Positions 1-7,855 of a stretch of DNA of 64,000 nucleotides are shown piece by piece; the stretch's first letter is position 1; every line of letters begins with the position of its first letter. The notes under the pieces are model-generated. The model was not told the DNA's origin and made no database searches. It saw nothing but the letters and a program-made list of their open reading frames with translations. A program made the position numbers and the translations under genes. The DNA is from a virus, in the IMG/VR virus record IMGVR_UViG_3300044712_001462, positions 124,001-188,000 of that record. The stretch is one strand, 5' to 3'.

Positions 1-108
1 TTGGGGGTCCTCGTTATGAATCCAGCCGTTTTCAGCCCAAAAGCGTGATCCGCGCAGTATCGCAACGTGCGCTTTGTTGTGTTGTCCACCAATAATCGTG
101 TAAACCAT
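1..108 (-). CDS. Partial conserved small protein (5' end only)
   Basis: A reading frame starts at an ATG (108) behind a good AGGGG ribosome site and runs off the left edge of the window, giving 36 visible residues beginning MVYTIIGGQHNK. I do not recognise the family. The C-terminus lies outside the window. Confidence 0.55.
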   Translation of the reverse strand, partial: MVYTIIGGQHNKAHVAILRGSRFWAENGWIHNEDPQ

Positions 109-162
109 AAACCCCTGTCTTTCTATTTACCCAGAATGAATCCTATTTCGCTGAATTACCCA

Positions 163-264
163 TTACCCAGTTGTTGCTCTCTCGGCATTGTCATCTGTAC
201 TTGAAAACACCTGACCAAAAGGTATGTTTGGATGCCCAGTTGCGTTGTCTGGCGCTGTAATACC
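163..264 (-). other. Coding-like extension after TGA of the preceding gene
   Basis: Directly after the TGA of the gene ending at 265, the same frame stays open for 33 codons (residues such as ITAPDNATGHPNIPFGQ) to a TAA at 163-165. It has no start codon or ribosome site of its own. It may be a read-through extension, a decayed C-terminus or chance. The rest of 109-264 shows nothing else convincing. Confidence 0.3.
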
Positions 265-585
265 TCATACCCCGTGTGTCCCCTCTACAGCTCTCAGCTC
301 CCTATTCTTTGTCCTCTCATTGAGAACTCTCAGAGCCTCAGCCAGGTAATGCACGGCTAAGGCATTTTCTTCACAGTTGAACTTACTGTTCTGGTAGAAG
401 TTGATCCTATCCTTCGCCGCGGCAATCACATCCTCAACGAACGCTCCATTAGGCTCTTTGCGCTCTTCTCCTCTACCCAGAGGACCATTCTGCCAGCTAA
501 TCGTAAATCCCTTACCCGTCGTCACTCCACCAGCAGGATTACCGTTTTGATCTACCCAGTGCCGACTAAAAAACCCCTGTTGCAT
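265..585 (-). CDS. Conserved phage protein of unknown function
   Basis: The 106-residue product has an N-terminal beta-rich part (GVTTGKGFTISWQNGPLGRG), then two predicted helices, and ends with VEGTHGV. I recognise this pattern from many tailed phages and prophages, where it is an uncharacterised small protein. The ATG at 585 is chosen over an upstream GTG (618) because GGGGGA sits nine bases before it. The gene ends in TGA and the frame stays open beyond it. Confidence 0.75.
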   Translation of the reverse strand: MQQGFFSRHWVDQNGNPAGGVTTGKGFTISWQNGPLGRGEERKEPNGAFVEDVIAAAKDRINFYQNSKFNCEENALAVHYLAEALRVLNERTKNRELRAVEGTHGV

Positions 586-638
586 CGATCTATTCCCCCA
601 CTTGTATCCAACAATCACTGCAAAACGTCTTATTTCAA

Positions 639-806
639 CTATGACTGATCTGTGTTAGCGCTATCAGAGTCTGCGATTACCCAGTAGTTATCTGCTGGGA
701 AATACAGCCTGTTATCACCAATCTCGAGATAGTCGTCATTCGGCTTGAAGAAAGCCTTGATCTTCTCAAGCTCTTCACACGTCTTGATGTATTTAGGAAC
801 ATCCAT
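639..806 (-). CDS. Small acidic hypothetical protein, 55 aa
   Basis: The frame runs from ATG at 806 to TAG at 639 and encodes a charged 55-residue protein starting MDVPKYIKTCEELEKIKAF. No Shine-Dalgarno sequence is obvious. Its 3' end contains a copy of the dispersed operator-like motif (653-666). Function unknown. Confidence 0.6.
   Translation of the reverse strand: MDVPKYIKTCEELEKIKAFFKPNDDYLEIGDNRLYFPADNYWVIADSDSANTDQS
653..666. promoter_or_regulatory. Operator-like palindrome copy (TGTTAGCGCTATCA)
   Basis: This copy differs at one position from the inferred palindrome TGATAGCGCTATCA. It lies inside the end of the 55-aa gene, upstream of the next minus-strand gene, like a phage stoperator. 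Function is inferred from recurrence only. Confidence 0.4.
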
Positions 807-814
807 ACGCGCGA

Positions 815-1639
815 TTATGACAACCCAAAGGCTTTAGGCACTAGACTAGTTACTAATCCAGCCCACATCCCTGTTGATTTGAGTTTGTCTTGTGTCTCTG
901 GGGGCATACCCATCAAGGCTCCTAAGCCTGCGCCTACTAATGCTCCAGAGAGATATCCAGCGCCCATCCCAGCCGCCATACGACCTACATCCATAGGCGT
1001 AACCCATCTTGGATTCTGTTTACCGGGCAGATTGGCAGCACCCGTAAGAAGTCCTGTAGCAGCCGCTTGCATCTGAGGTGTCATAGGCTGCGAAACACGG
1101 GGATCCTTCCACACAATCTGGTTGAATTCATTGACGTCAATGGGCTCGAGATCAAACAACCCAGTAGTAGACTGATAAGCCTGTTTGATTGTCTCGTGGG
1201 CTTCTTGTGGTAAAGTCTTCACTGCTGACTGCCACATCGACATATCGTTAAACGGCTTATTCCCTATCAGATTCGTAGCGCCCATCCCGGCTGGAATAGT
1301 GGCTCCTAAGGCACCCCCCAATAGAGCTAAACTACGTCGTAATTTCCCTCTTTCCCAGTTATTTGGAAGGAGTTTCTCGCCTAATGCGCCTGCCCCGTAT
1401 CCAAGCCCAGCGCCAGCGAGTCCTCCGAAAAGCATGCCTGTTAATGGAGAAGCATGATTGGGGATTGTTCCTAAGTACTTACCAGGTAAGTAGTTAAGGT
1501 TTTGAGCGATTGTTGCTAGGTAGTCAGAATACCCAGACTCTTTCGTCCAGGCCTCAGCAATCGCCTCTCTATGCTCTTCTGCCAGCTTAGCGAGACGCTC
1601 TGGGACCAGTCGCCACTGAAGATGGGAGAGGAGATCCAT
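815..1639 (-). CDS. Glycine/alanine-rich putative virion or membrane-associated protein
   Basis: The 274-residue protein has three long Gly/Ala-rich hydrophobic stretches (about 66-85, 105-125 and 220-245) between soluble helical parts. This composition is common in phage internal virion or membrane-penetration proteins, but no family is recognised. Its ATG overlaps the stop of the upstream gene (TAATG), so the two are translationally coupled. It is larger than its neighbours. Confidence 0.7.
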   Translation of the reverse strand: MDLLSHLQWRLVPERLAKLAEEHREAIAEAWTKESGYSDYLATIAQNLNYLPGKYLGTIPNHASPLTGMLFGGLAGAGLGYGAGALGEKLLPNNWERGKLRRSLALLGGALGATIPAGMGATNLIGNKPFNDMSMWQSAVKTLPQEAHETIKQAYQSTTGLFDLEPIDVNEFNQIVWKDPRVSQPMTPQMQAAATGLLTGAANLPGKQNPRWVTPMDVGRMAAGMGAGYLSGALVGAGLGALMGMPPETQDKLKSTGMWAGLVTSLVPKAFGLS

Positions 1640-1959
1640 TAAAACTGCTCCACAACCTTGTCTACTGGATGAGAGATCACAGGGTTCTCACCCCTCAGAT
1701 ATTCCCTGAAACGATCCCATTTTTGGGAATCAGGAAGATATGCCATCCTCGTCGCTTCATCCGCATACGCTAACTGAACGTTACGTTTCCCCTGTTGCCA
1801 CACCGATTGAAGGTGATTTGAGAGGTTTTTGAGGAGTGGCTGATGCTCATTCCAGATCAAGGGAGTCTGTTGAATCGCTCGTAAGGCATAGCTCTGAGTC
1901 GCGTCTTTGGTGAATCCTAGGCGCTCGAGCTCGGCATCATCCCAAGGTACTTCATCCAT
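1639..1959 (-). CDS. Hypothetical protein, 106 aa, downstream of the tRNA
   Basis: The start is the ATG at 1959 (MDEVPWDDAELERLGF) preceded by AGAGGA; the longer open frame upstream only reads through the tRNA gene. The protein is helical and charged, with no recognised domain. It is co-directional with the tRNA and coupled to the glycine-rich gene, suggesting one transcript: tRNA, this gene, then the virion-like gene. Confidence 0.7.
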   Translation of the reverse strand: MDEVPWDDAELERLGFTKDATQSYALRAIQQTPLIWNEHQPLLKNLSNHLQSVWQQGKRNVQLAYADEATRMAYLPDSQKWDRFREYLRGENPVISHPVDKVVEQF

Positions 1960-1983
1960 AAAGTAATCCTCTAAGAGGGTAAA

Positions 1984-2054
1984 GCCGACGACTGGATTCG
2001 AACCAGTGTAAACTGATTTACAAAAACAGCGCCTAGCCACTCAGCCACGTCGGC
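1984..2054 (-). tRNA. tRNA, probably Thr (anticodon UGU)
   Basis: A 71-nt cloverleaf fits well: acceptor GCCGACG/CGTCGGC (7/7), a 3-bp D stem with GG in the loop, T stem ACTGG/CCAGT with loop TTCGAAT, and a 5-nt variable loop. The anticodon loop TTTGTAA gives UGU (threonine), and acceptor GCCGAC matches bacterial tRNA-Thr. The anticodon stem has a U-U mismatch at 30:40. CCA is not encoded. It sits just after a terminator and a TACAAT box (2063-2068). Confidence 0.85.
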
Positions 2055-2095
2055 ACTAAATAATTGTAGCGCAGAGAGTTAAAACGCTGATAGCT

Positions 2096-2128
2096 AAAAA
2101 AAAAGACCCCACATTACTGTGAGGTCTC
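2096..2128 (-). terminator. Intrinsic terminator
   Basis: On the minus strand AGACCTCAC/GTGGGGTCT forms a hairpin followed by at least eight Ts. It ends the operon that finishes with the gene at 2151 and separates it from the tRNA operon. Confidence 0.85.
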
Positions 2129-2150
2129 TCTTTCGCAGTCTAACAACGGT

Positions 2151-2477
2151 TCAACTTGAAAGCGCACTCCCCGCGGCTCTCAGTCGCCGAATCATATCAC
2201 TCCGCAAATCTTCCCAAGCCTCATAGAGCTCAGATATGCCTGGCAGATCCTTAATCATCTCCATGGCCTCTTGCTCTACCTCCCACGTCCAATGCTCCTT
2301 AAAGGCGTCGAGGAACTTGCGAAAATCAACCTCTTTCCCCTCGATCGAGAACTCAATTCGGTAGTTCCCGTCCGGTGTTGGATCAGAAAAATCCCCAAGC
2401 GCCGCCATGATCGCACGCAGGAAGATTATTTTCTGGGTATGAGGTAACTGGGGATCATCAAACTTGATCACTTGCAT
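2151..2477 (-). CDS. Hypothetical protein, 108 aa
   Basis: The product begins MQVIKFDDPQLPHTQKIIFL and is an acidic alpha/beta protein of unknown function. It overlaps the 3' end of the upstream gene by ten bases and is the last gene before the terminator. Confidence 0.7.
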   Translation of the reverse strand: MQVIKFDDPQLPHTQKIIFLRAIMAALGDFSDPTPDGNYRIEFSIEGKEVDFRKFLDAFKEHWTWEVEQEAMEMIKDLPGISELYEAWEDLRSDMIRRLRAAGSALSS

Positions 2478-2752
2478 TTCTTGATTTCCTTACTCAGCAG
2501 CTCACCCAAACGCCGGATTACCGAGTAGATGTTCGCCCGACCATCCCCGCTCTTCTCGTAATCCGCATCTGCAGAGAAGAACAGATTACGGCCAAAATGA
2601 CCGTTCCAATCTACCGTGTTGTAAAAGGCACCAGCTTTCTCCAAGGCATTAATCACCTTGGTTACAGACAGCCTATCCAAGGCCTCCCACTGCTCTTCGG
2701 TGAGAGGCACACAGACATCAAAGCGGGTAATCTCGTAATTCAGCTCCACCAT
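2468..2752 (-). CDS. Hypothetical protein, 94 aa
   Basis: The product starts MVELNYEITRFDVCVPLTEE and ends with a basic Lys-rich tail. No domain is recognised. Its ATG overlaps the stop of the preceding small frame (TAATG). Confidence 0.7.
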   Translation of the reverse strand: MVELNYEITRFDVCVPLTEEQWEALDRLSVTKVINALEKAGAFYNTVDWNGHFGRNLFFSADADYEKSGDGRANIYSVIRRLGELLSKEIKKCK

Positions 2753-2859
2753 TAATTGTTCTCCTCGTCAGGACTCTCAGCAGCCACCTCCAAGCCAATC
2801 TCACTTAGCGCTTTAGTGAGAGCGTCTTGAGATAGCTCGGAGCGCTGATCATTGTTCAC
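2752..2859 (-). CDS. Very small acidic protein, 35 aa (GTG start)
   Basis: A GTG-initiated frame links the zinc-ribbon gene and the 94-aa gene and overlaps both. It encodes VNNDQRSELSQDALTKALSE and an acidic tail. No clear ribosome site is seen, so support is mainly its perfect fit between two coupled genes. Confidence 0.45.
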   Translation of the reverse strand: MNNDQRSELSQDALTKALSEIGLEVAAESPDEENN

Positions 2860-3388
2860 GTTTACCGATCTTGGGAAACACCCCGCCTTTGAGAGCAGAA
2901 TGAATCAGGTTCAAAGTCTGACCTGGGCTGAACGTCTCAGACAATCTGTCATATAGCTCGTTGACCGAGGATACAACCCACTGAACGTCGTCTTCCATCT
3001 GGAGGGCTGGGGGCTTCGGCGCACCCGTCCCAGAGGCTGTAAGTATCTCCAGAGCCGAAAGAGCCTGTTGCATGAGATACGCGTCGTAGCCTGGTGAGCC
3101 ATGCAGCTGTCCAAGACGCGTTTTCAGAAGTTCAATAATCTCGAAGGGAGTCTTCTTTACAAAAGTATCTTCCGATTTACTGCCAGTAACTTCCACTGGT
3201 ACCTCCTTAGCGTTGTACGTCCGCTTGACTCGCTCCACCACTAGGAATTTGGTTCCACAGTGCGTGCACTGAGCCAGAAGCTCTGAGCCACATCGGGTGA
3301 CGGGTAGATGCGAGAGAACAAGCTGTCTTGAACACGCAGGACAAAACGGAACAGAAGTATTTTCGGCAAACAAGAACTCAGTACTCAT
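2849..3388 (-). CDS. Zinc-ribbon hypothetical protein, 179 aa
   Basis: Near the N-terminus it has CPACSRQ (Cys 16 and 19) and CTHCGTK (about 41-44), a standard Cys4 zinc ribbon. A helical region with a Pro/Ala-rich linker follows. Zinc binding is likely; function is not known. The start overlaps the end of the upstream gene, another Cys-rich protein. Confidence 0.7.
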   Translation of the reverse strand: MSTEFLFAENTSVPFCPACSRQLVLSHLPVTRCGSELLAQCTHCGTKFLVVERVKRTYNAKEVPVEVTGSKSEDTFVKKTPFEIIELLKTRLGQLHGSPGYDAYLMQQALSALEILTASGTGAPKPPALQMEDDVQWVVSSVNELYDRLSETFSPGQTLNLIHSALKGGVFPKIGKREQ

Positions 3389-4119
3389 ACCGGATGTACC
3401 TTTGCTGAATTGGGGACAACGAAGCCATCGTGGTCAATATCCGCAGACAACAGAAAAGCCGCCTTTCTCCCGTCTGACTCCACCTGCTTCAAGGCTTGTT
3501 CCCTCGTGCCTCGCCAGAACTCGGCAATACCATCCGTAGTGATTACACGCCAGCGCTGGGTGACCGGAGGAACAAGTGCGTCATCTGACCATCTTCGGTC
3601 AACAAACGTCGTACCGTCTGTGTGGTAGGTGCTTATAAAACGATCATCTCCCGCAGCGCTTTCGACCACACCTATCAGAGTATGCTTCTCAGGCGCGCCT
3701 ATTGCCAACTCCGGAGGAAGTTCAGCCACGATCGTAACATCCCTATCAAAACCATCCTTATACCTACCCAAACCAAACTTATAGCCCACTGGTTTCTCCT
3801 CTTCTGTTTTGGACTCTGTGATAGCGCTATTTCGATTCAACAACTCATCCACCTCTATGAACCACCTGCGAGGTAGGTAAATATCCGCCTCCTGTTTCTC
3901 TCGCTCGTTTCGCTCGCCTTCGTAGGCGGAAGTCGCGTCCCAGGCTTCTACTAAGAGCTTGTGGTACCAGTTCAAAGCTCCCAGAATATCTAGAGCGTGC
4001 GCTTTGCCGTACCGAGCGTGAATCTCGCAAAGAGAGCTGCAGTAGTTCTGCGTCTCCATGGCTGTACACGAAGTATCCGTGTCATACTCTCCGCCGCACT
4101 GCTTACACGTTAATCTCAT
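3385..4119 (-). CDS. Hypothetical protein with N-terminal zinc finger, 244 aa
   Basis: The N-terminus MRLTCKQCGGEYDTDTSC, then CSSLC, suggests a Cys4-type metal site within the first 35 residues. A helical middle and a beta-rich C-terminal half follow. No named family is recognised. An operator-like palindrome (3819-3832) lies inside it. Confidence 0.7.
   Translation of the reverse strand: MRLTCKQCGGEYDTDTSCTAMETQNYCSSLCEIHARYGKAHALDILGALNWYHKLLVEAWDATSAYEGERNEREKQEADIYLPRRWFIEVDELLNRNSAITESKTEEEKPVGYKFGLGRYKDGFDRDVTIVAELPPELAIGAPEKHTLIGVVESAAGDDRFISTYHTDGTTFVDRRWSDDALVPPVTQRWRVITTDGIAEFWRGTREQALKQVESDGRKAAFLLSADIDHDGFVVPNSAKVHPV
3819..3832. promoter_or_regulatory. Operator-like palindrome copy (TGATAGCGCTATTT)
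   Basis: Twelve of fourteen positions match TGATAGCGCTATCA. It is intragenic and encodes part of NSAITES, so some of the match could be protein-driven, though another unrelated gene carries the same motif. Confidence 0.3.
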
Positions 4120-4520
4120 GCGCTCTCCTCATACCTCTTCATCTGTTTTGCCCGACACTCAGCACACTTCGTCGTAATCCAGCCTCGAGGGGCCGCAACG
4201 GTAACCCCCTCTGTAGAGCCGCACTCCTCACATATCTCATACGATCGCTTTTCAGCCTGCTCTACCGCGTTATACGCCTCGATAGACGAGCCAGACGTGT
4301 AAAATCTCAAGCCCCCAAATTTCTCTTTGATCTGGTAGATCTCGAAATCTTCGGGAACTCCTAATTGTTCCAGCTCTAGGCAGAGATCCCAGAGCAGCTG
4401 AAACCAACCATCCGCACATTCCAGCCCAAACGCCATATTGGATTCCATCGGGGACTTTGTCATCCCGCGGAACCAATTAGGCCATCTCGCTGGGAACTTA
4501 TTTGCTAACTCTTTGCGCAT
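4116..4520 (-). CDS. Conserved phage protein with C-terminal zinc motif
   Basis: The central pattern FEIYQIKEKFGGLRFYTSGS followed by CEECG and CAEC pairs is familiar from uncharacterised proteins in many tailed phages. The 134-residue length fits. Four cysteines at the C-terminus probably bind zinc. It overlaps both neighbours by a few bases. Confidence 0.75.
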   Translation of the reverse strand: MRKELANKFPARWPNWFRGMTKSPMESNMAFGLECADGWFQLLWDLCLELEQLGVPEDFEIYQIKEKFGGLRFYTSGSSIEAYNAVEQAEKRSYEICEECGSTEGVTVAAPRGWITTKCAECRAKQMKRYEESA

Positions 4521-4951
4521 AGTACCTCGTGAGCTTTCCGGTAGTCTTTTACCAGTAAGTCAAAGTGATGAGTGTGATGATCGAGAGCATATTCAGGGAT
4601 CTGGGCCCCGACGTTCGCAAAGGGAATCAGCGCCGTCGTCAGACTTTGGATCTGCTTACGCGCTGCAGAAAGTGGATGATCTGGACATTGTTCAACATGC
4701 TGAGTTAGCACATCGGCCATGGAAACCGGTGTACTATCCGCAGGTCCGTAGCGATGCCCGCAGTAAACACAGTTTACGTATGTGCCTTCCTGCAAGTCAT
4801 TAACCTGAGATTCAAGCCGCCCAATACGAGCTTTGAGATCCTTAATCTCCTGAGCTTGGGCGTCACAGATCAATGCGAGGTCTGACTTTAAAACATCAGA
4901 ATCTACCTGAAACGTCCTGTTACACTGAGGACAATCCGCTTCAATTAACAT
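4505..4951 (-). CDS. Conserved phage protein with two Cys pairs and a coiled coil
   Basis: It opens with CPQCNRTFQV, continues with a short coiled coil (about 30-55), then has CVYCGHRYGP and HVEQCPDHPLS, a C2HC-like zinc motif I recognise from phage hypothetical proteins. The C-terminal helical region is unassigned. No catalytic residues are visible. Confidence 0.75.
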   Translation of the reverse strand: MLIEADCPQCNRTFQVDSDVLKSDLALICDAQAQEIKDLKARIGRLESQVNDLQEGTYVNCVYCGHRYGPADSTPVSMADVLTQHVEQCPDHPLSAARKQIQSLTTALIPFANVGAQIPEYALDHHTHHFDLLVKDYRKAHEVLCAKS

Positions 4952-5136
4952 TCCTCATCCCCCGTCGTGTCCAACAGAACATAGAGTCGCGCACAACAAG
5001 CCAGGTGTACGGAAACAGCTAACGCCGAGGCTATGTAACTACCCGTCCCTGTAACGTTGTACATAGCTATCACGGCGCAGATGAGCGTCAGCACTACCCA
5101 GAGCAGGCACCACAGTTTCTCACTCATACGATTCAT
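4945..5136 (-). CDS. Small membrane protein, 63 aa
   Basis: Two hydrophobic segments (about 8-28 and 33-53) predict a small inner-membrane protein. No lysis-protein signature is visible. It is overlapped by genes at both ends. Confidence 0.65.
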   Translation of the reverse strand: MNRMSEKLWCLLWVVLTLICAVIAMYNVTGTGSYIASALAVSVHLACCARLYVLLDTTGDEEC

Positions 5137-5437
5137 CCTCCTCAGCGTCGTAACTGGGATACTCAGCAGCAGGATCCATCCACTCTCCTACGCAGAACAC
5201 TTCCACACGTCCGTTTTCAAACCGAAAATTATCCTCAAAACCATCCAGCCCTACGGCAGCCATGTAAATACGATTCTTCAACAGGCTGATGATCTGCTTA
5301 TCCACAGCAATCTGACCGCGAAGCTCGTTAATTTCGTTTTTAGCCCGGGCCAGTAATGTGTAAGCATCAGAACTCACACCTTCCAGATACTCTTGAATAT
5401 CCTTGGTGATATCCGTAGACCGTTCTTCCTGTGTCAT
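5120..5437 (-). CDS. Hypothetical protein, 105 aa
   Basis: An N-terminal helical half with heptad-like leucines is followed by an acidic tail (YDAEEDESYE). Family not recognised. It begins three bases after the upstream gene ends. Confidence 0.65.
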   Translation of the reverse strand: MTQEERSTDITKDIQEYLEGVSSDAYTLLARAKNEINELRGQIAVDKQIISLLKNRIYMAAVGLDGFEDNFRFENGRVEVFCVGEWMDPAAEYPSYDAEEDESYE

Positions 5438-5439
5438 AT

Positions 5440-5796
5440 TCAGCCTCCTAGTCCTTTAGCCTTGTCCCGCCAGTAATCACGATCGTTTTCAAGTACCTGG
5501 ATAAGACGCGCAGCATCCTTAAAGATACCGGCATTACTCCCGCCGAGTAACTTTCTGATTCTCTCCTTCGGGGTAGCATGAGGATAAAGCGCATCGAGCA
5601 GAAGGTCAGACGCCGTCTGTCCGCGTTCCGCCAGCTCCGCCGCAATCTCCTCCTGTTCGTCACAGTAAGCCTTGAACTTATTCAAGGCTGAAACCAGCGC
5701 GTTGTGACTTGTTTCTGACTTTCCGGCTTGTCGACCAACCCGGATCAGACTCTCAGTAACAAACTTGTTCAGCTCTTCATTACCGTCGCCCATCAT
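5440..5796 (-). CDS. Helical hypothetical protein, 118 aa
   Basis: The start overlaps the upstream stop in TAATGATG; the second ATG (5793) is better spaced from GAGGAG and may be the true start. The protein is helical and charged, with no recognised motif. Confidence 0.65.
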   Translation of the reverse strand: MMGDGNEELNKFVTESLIRVGRQAGKSETSHNALVSALNKFKAYCDEQEEIAAELAERGQTASDLLLDALYPHATPKERIRKLLGGSNAGIFKDAARLIQVLENDRDYWRDKAKGLGG

Positions 5797-6014
5797 TACT
5801 CCTCCTCAGGGTCATCCCACCAATGTGAATCACCATGCTCAAGACCACACTCGACAAACGGCGCATGCTTACGAGCCGTATGCCAGGCCACTTCCTCGTC
5901 GGTTAGTTCCCGACAAGGCTTATCAAAAGAGAAAAGCCACCACTTTCCATTGTGTAAGCGGTGACTTTGATGAAAAAGATCGCCAATCAACTCTGCTAAA
6001 TCACTCGCTTTCAT
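5796..6014 (-). CDS. Hypothetical protein, 72 aa
   Basis: The product starts MKASDLAELIGDLFHQSHRL and contains WWLF and HWWDDPEEE aromatic/acidic patches. Its family is not recognised. It overlaps its upstream neighbour by 14 bases. Confidence 0.65.
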   Translation of the reverse strand: MKASDLAELIGDLFHQSHRLHNGKWWLFSFDKPCRELTDEEVAWHTARKHAPFVECGLEHGDSHWWDDPEEE

Positions 6015-6339
6015 TCATCTCCCATCGTTCATTCTCACGGACCTCAATCTGGTCCAGTGCGGCACACAGAGCGTCTTGTAGCTTATCTCGCTGAGCGCTC
6101 ATATCGCTAATCAGCGACTCAGTCTCCTCAATCGTCGCCACGGACATCGCTTCAGAGCCCTCGAGCTCTTTGATCCGCTCATCTCGTTCTCTAACCATCC
6201 GGATCAGAGTAATAATCGACGAGAAGATCACTTGCCTCACTGCGTCCAGCATGTCCTCAGAATACCAGTCCCGAAGTACCGCTGGGTCAATAATTCCCAA
6301 CGGCCAAAGACCGTTTTCTGTCTGTCTCCACTCTGGCAT
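6001..6339 (-). CDS. Coiled-coil hypothetical protein, 112 aa
   Basis: The ATG at 6339 (MPEWRQTENGLWPLGI) follows AAGGAG at ideal spacing, so it is preferred over an upstream GTG. Residues 45-105 form long charged heptads typical of a coiled coil. Function unknown. Confidence 0.7.
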   Translation of the reverse strand: MPEWRQTENGLWPLGIIDPAVLRDWYSEDMLDAVRQVIFSSIITLIRMVRERDERIKELEGSEAMSVATIEETESLISDMSAQRDKLQDALCAALDQIEVRENERWEMNESE

Positions 6340-6350
6340 AGTTAACTCCT

Positions 6351-6701
6351 TTACCGCAGGTGCCACACATAAGAACGCCAGGTTGGACAGAGATCCTCAA
6401 GGTCTTTCTGCAGTCTATCAAACGGCAGAATGCCACACTGTATGCGCTGCGTCGAATCCCACTGCTTATCGCGGATGACCATCTCAATAGCCCTGATCGC
6501 GTCTCGATCCTGGTCGCTGTACTGCATCCAGCTTGATTCATGCAAAAACGTAGCCACAGCCTTCACCAGCCACTCAAATTTCCGCGTCATCTCCGAGGCC
6601 GAATTCACCGTCTCATAAGAATCAATAAGGTGGTTCCAAGTACACCCTTCCAAAGAATCAGCCAACTCTCGCAGATTATGCGACAACTCACTCAGTGTCA
6701 T
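6351..6701 (-). CDS. Hypothetical protein, 116 aa
   Basis: The start at 6701 (MTLSELSHNLRELADSLEG) has GGAGG seven bases upstream. The product is mostly helical with several Trp residues and no recognised domain. It overlaps the stop of the zinc-protein gene upstream. Confidence 0.7.
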   Translation of the reverse strand: MTLSELSHNLRELADSLEGCTWNHLIDSYETVNSASEMTRKFEWLVKAVATFLHESSWMQYSDQDRDAIRAIEMVIRDKQWDSTQRIQCGILPFDRLQKDLEDLCPTWRSYVWHLR

Positions 6702-6943
6702 ATTACCTCCGATACTAATTGTTCCGCCTCTTCTACCCATTCTTCTGGCAACTCTAGTCGCCATTGACCGGCAACGAATTCACCCTCATCTACGCCATCT
6801 AAAGCTCGACCCAGCAGAGTATGTGCTTTCGTGCCCCATATCTTCCAGCGCATAATTTCAGCGCTTCTCCAGCAGCAATCGCACAGGACTTTGGCTGGAT
6901 CGTCGTTGATGGCGTAGGAGCCACACTTACATTGTTGGGACAT
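6698..6943 (-). CDS. Small zinc-binding hypothetical protein, 81 aa
   Basis: CKCG and CDCC near the N-terminus (residues 5-24) suggest a compact metal site. The C-terminal half is acidic. No family recognised. Confidence 0.65.
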   Translation of the reverse strand: MSQQCKCGSYAINDDPAKVLCDCCWRSAEIMRWKIWGTKAHTLLGRALDGVDEGEFVAGQWRLELPEEWVEEAEQLVSEVI

Positions 6944-7253
6944 ACATAAGCTCCTCCCACAGGTTCAGGACAGTGCTCCCAATACAGGTGGCGTTGTGGG
7001 ATGTGCCGTACTCGCTGATCCAGCAAGTCGTGTACTCATGCATAAAGAACTCGCCGCCGTGAAAACCCTCGTACGTGGATCCCAGCGCGTTTCGGGCGTG
7101 ATTCAACATGTCTCCAATACACGCATCTTCCTTAGGCTCAAAAGCCAGATCGTCGTAGATACCCCTGAACGAGTCTGGGCTCCCAAATCCGTGAGGGACA
7201 TGGGCCTTAGGATCCTGTTTCTCCAACCACTCAATAAGGTCTTTTAGGAACAC
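6927..7253 (-). CDS. Hypothetical protein, 108 aa (GTG start)
   Basis: The frame opens at a GTG (7253), giving FLKDLIEWLEKQDPKAHVPH. The LIEWLEKQDP start recalls small phage proteins of unknown role. The N-terminal helix is followed by mixed sequence with several His and Cys residues. Confidence 0.65.
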   Translation of the reverse strand: MFLKDLIEWLEKQDPKAHVPHGFGSPDSFRGIYDDLAFEPKEDACIGDMLNHARNALGSTYEGFHGGEFFMHEYTTCWISEYGTSHNATCIGSTVLNLWEELMYVPTM

Positions 7254-7267
7254 GGCATACTCACTTT

Positions 7268-7540
7268 CTATGCTTCACAGGTACACAATTCCGATTCCGC
7301 CACATGAACACCTCCGCAGGTCGGGCAGTGGTATTTGGCCCTAGCGGCCCGCGCATAAACACGCCACCGCGTGAGCCGTTCATTTTCAGCTTGCGCCTCC
7401 GCGAGCTGCTGTTGGATATTTCCCTCCATCACGAACACGGTCGTCGGATTATGCTCATCATTCTGCTGCTGATTCAGCCAATCGATCAGTCGGCGCAACA
7501 GCTTACCGTCATTCGTTATTATGCACGTACTACTAACCAC
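7268..7540 (-). CDS. Coiled-coil protein with C-terminal zinc motif, 90 aa (GTG start)
   Basis: The GTG at 7540 follows GGAGGGGATC, the repeated start junction of this cluster. The middle has QQQLAEAQAENERL heptads like three neighbouring proteins, and the C-terminus has CPTCGGVH and CTC. The longer upstream frame belongs to the overlapping gene. Confidence 0.65.
   Translation of the reverse strand: MVSSTCIITNDGKLLRRLIDWLNQQQNDEHNPTTVFVMEGNIQQQLAEAQAENERLTRWRVYARAARAKYHCPTCGGVHVAESELCTCEA
7395..7410. repeat. Repeated DNA segment encoding QLAEA (copy 1)
   Basis: GCCTCCGCGAGCTGCT recurs almost identically at 8366, 8624 and 8752 in three other genes. All copies encode a QLAEA heptad on the minus strand. 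Confidence 0.6.
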
Positions 7541-7697
7541 GATCCCCTCCCGCCTCGGCGGCTTCTGGATTGCGTTTCTCATCTCGTTTGCGTTGCGCGA
7601 TTTCAGCCTCGCGTTTTCGCTCCATAGCACGAAACATGTCATCCCATGTGCAGTAACACGCAAGCCTCAACGTCGATCCACAATTAGGACACAACAC
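7533..7697 (-). CDS. Small zinc-finger protein, 54 aa (GTG start)
   Basis: VLCPNCGSTLRLACYC at the N-terminus forms a Cys4 motif, followed by a very basic helix (MERKREAEIAQRKRDEKR). The GTG at 7697 lies behind GGAGGGGATC. Its 3' end (AGGDRG) is formed by the next gene's ribosome site, overlapping it by eight bases. Confidence 0.6.
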   Translation of the reverse strand: MLCPNCGSTLRLACYCTWDDMFRAMERKREAEIAQRKRDEKRNPEAAEAGGDRG

Positions 7698-7720
7698 GAT
7701 CCCCTCCCGCCTCTTTGGCT

Positions 7721-7855
7721 CTACTCGTCACTACTTGAAAAGAACATGACCGTCGCCAGCACAGCTGTGATGAACGCACCCTCCATGCCGAGAACTGCTG
7801 CTGCCACCGCTAGCCCCGTCGTGAAACCAGCCAGGAACATTCTGATGGACCTCAT
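7721..7855 (-). CDS. Small membrane protein, 44 aa
   Basis: Starting at ATG 7855 behind GGAGGGGATAA, it encodes one or two hydrophobic segments (MFLAGFTTGLAVAAAVLG and AFITAVLATVMFF). The length and topology resemble very small phage membrane proteins, but no function is assigned. Confidence 0.6.
   Translation of the reverse strand: MRSIRMFLAGFTTGLAVAAAVLGMEGAFITAVLATVMFFSSSDE

Noticed and set aside
879-1457. Plus-strand open frames over the glycine-rich gene
   Set aside because: They are antisense reflections of the minus-strand gene's Gly/Ala codons and have no ribosome sites.
2063-2091. Seventh CTAAATT-type promoter before the tRNA
   Set aside because: A TACAAT box is present, but the expected upstream box is not found 16 bases away, so it is not counted in the family.
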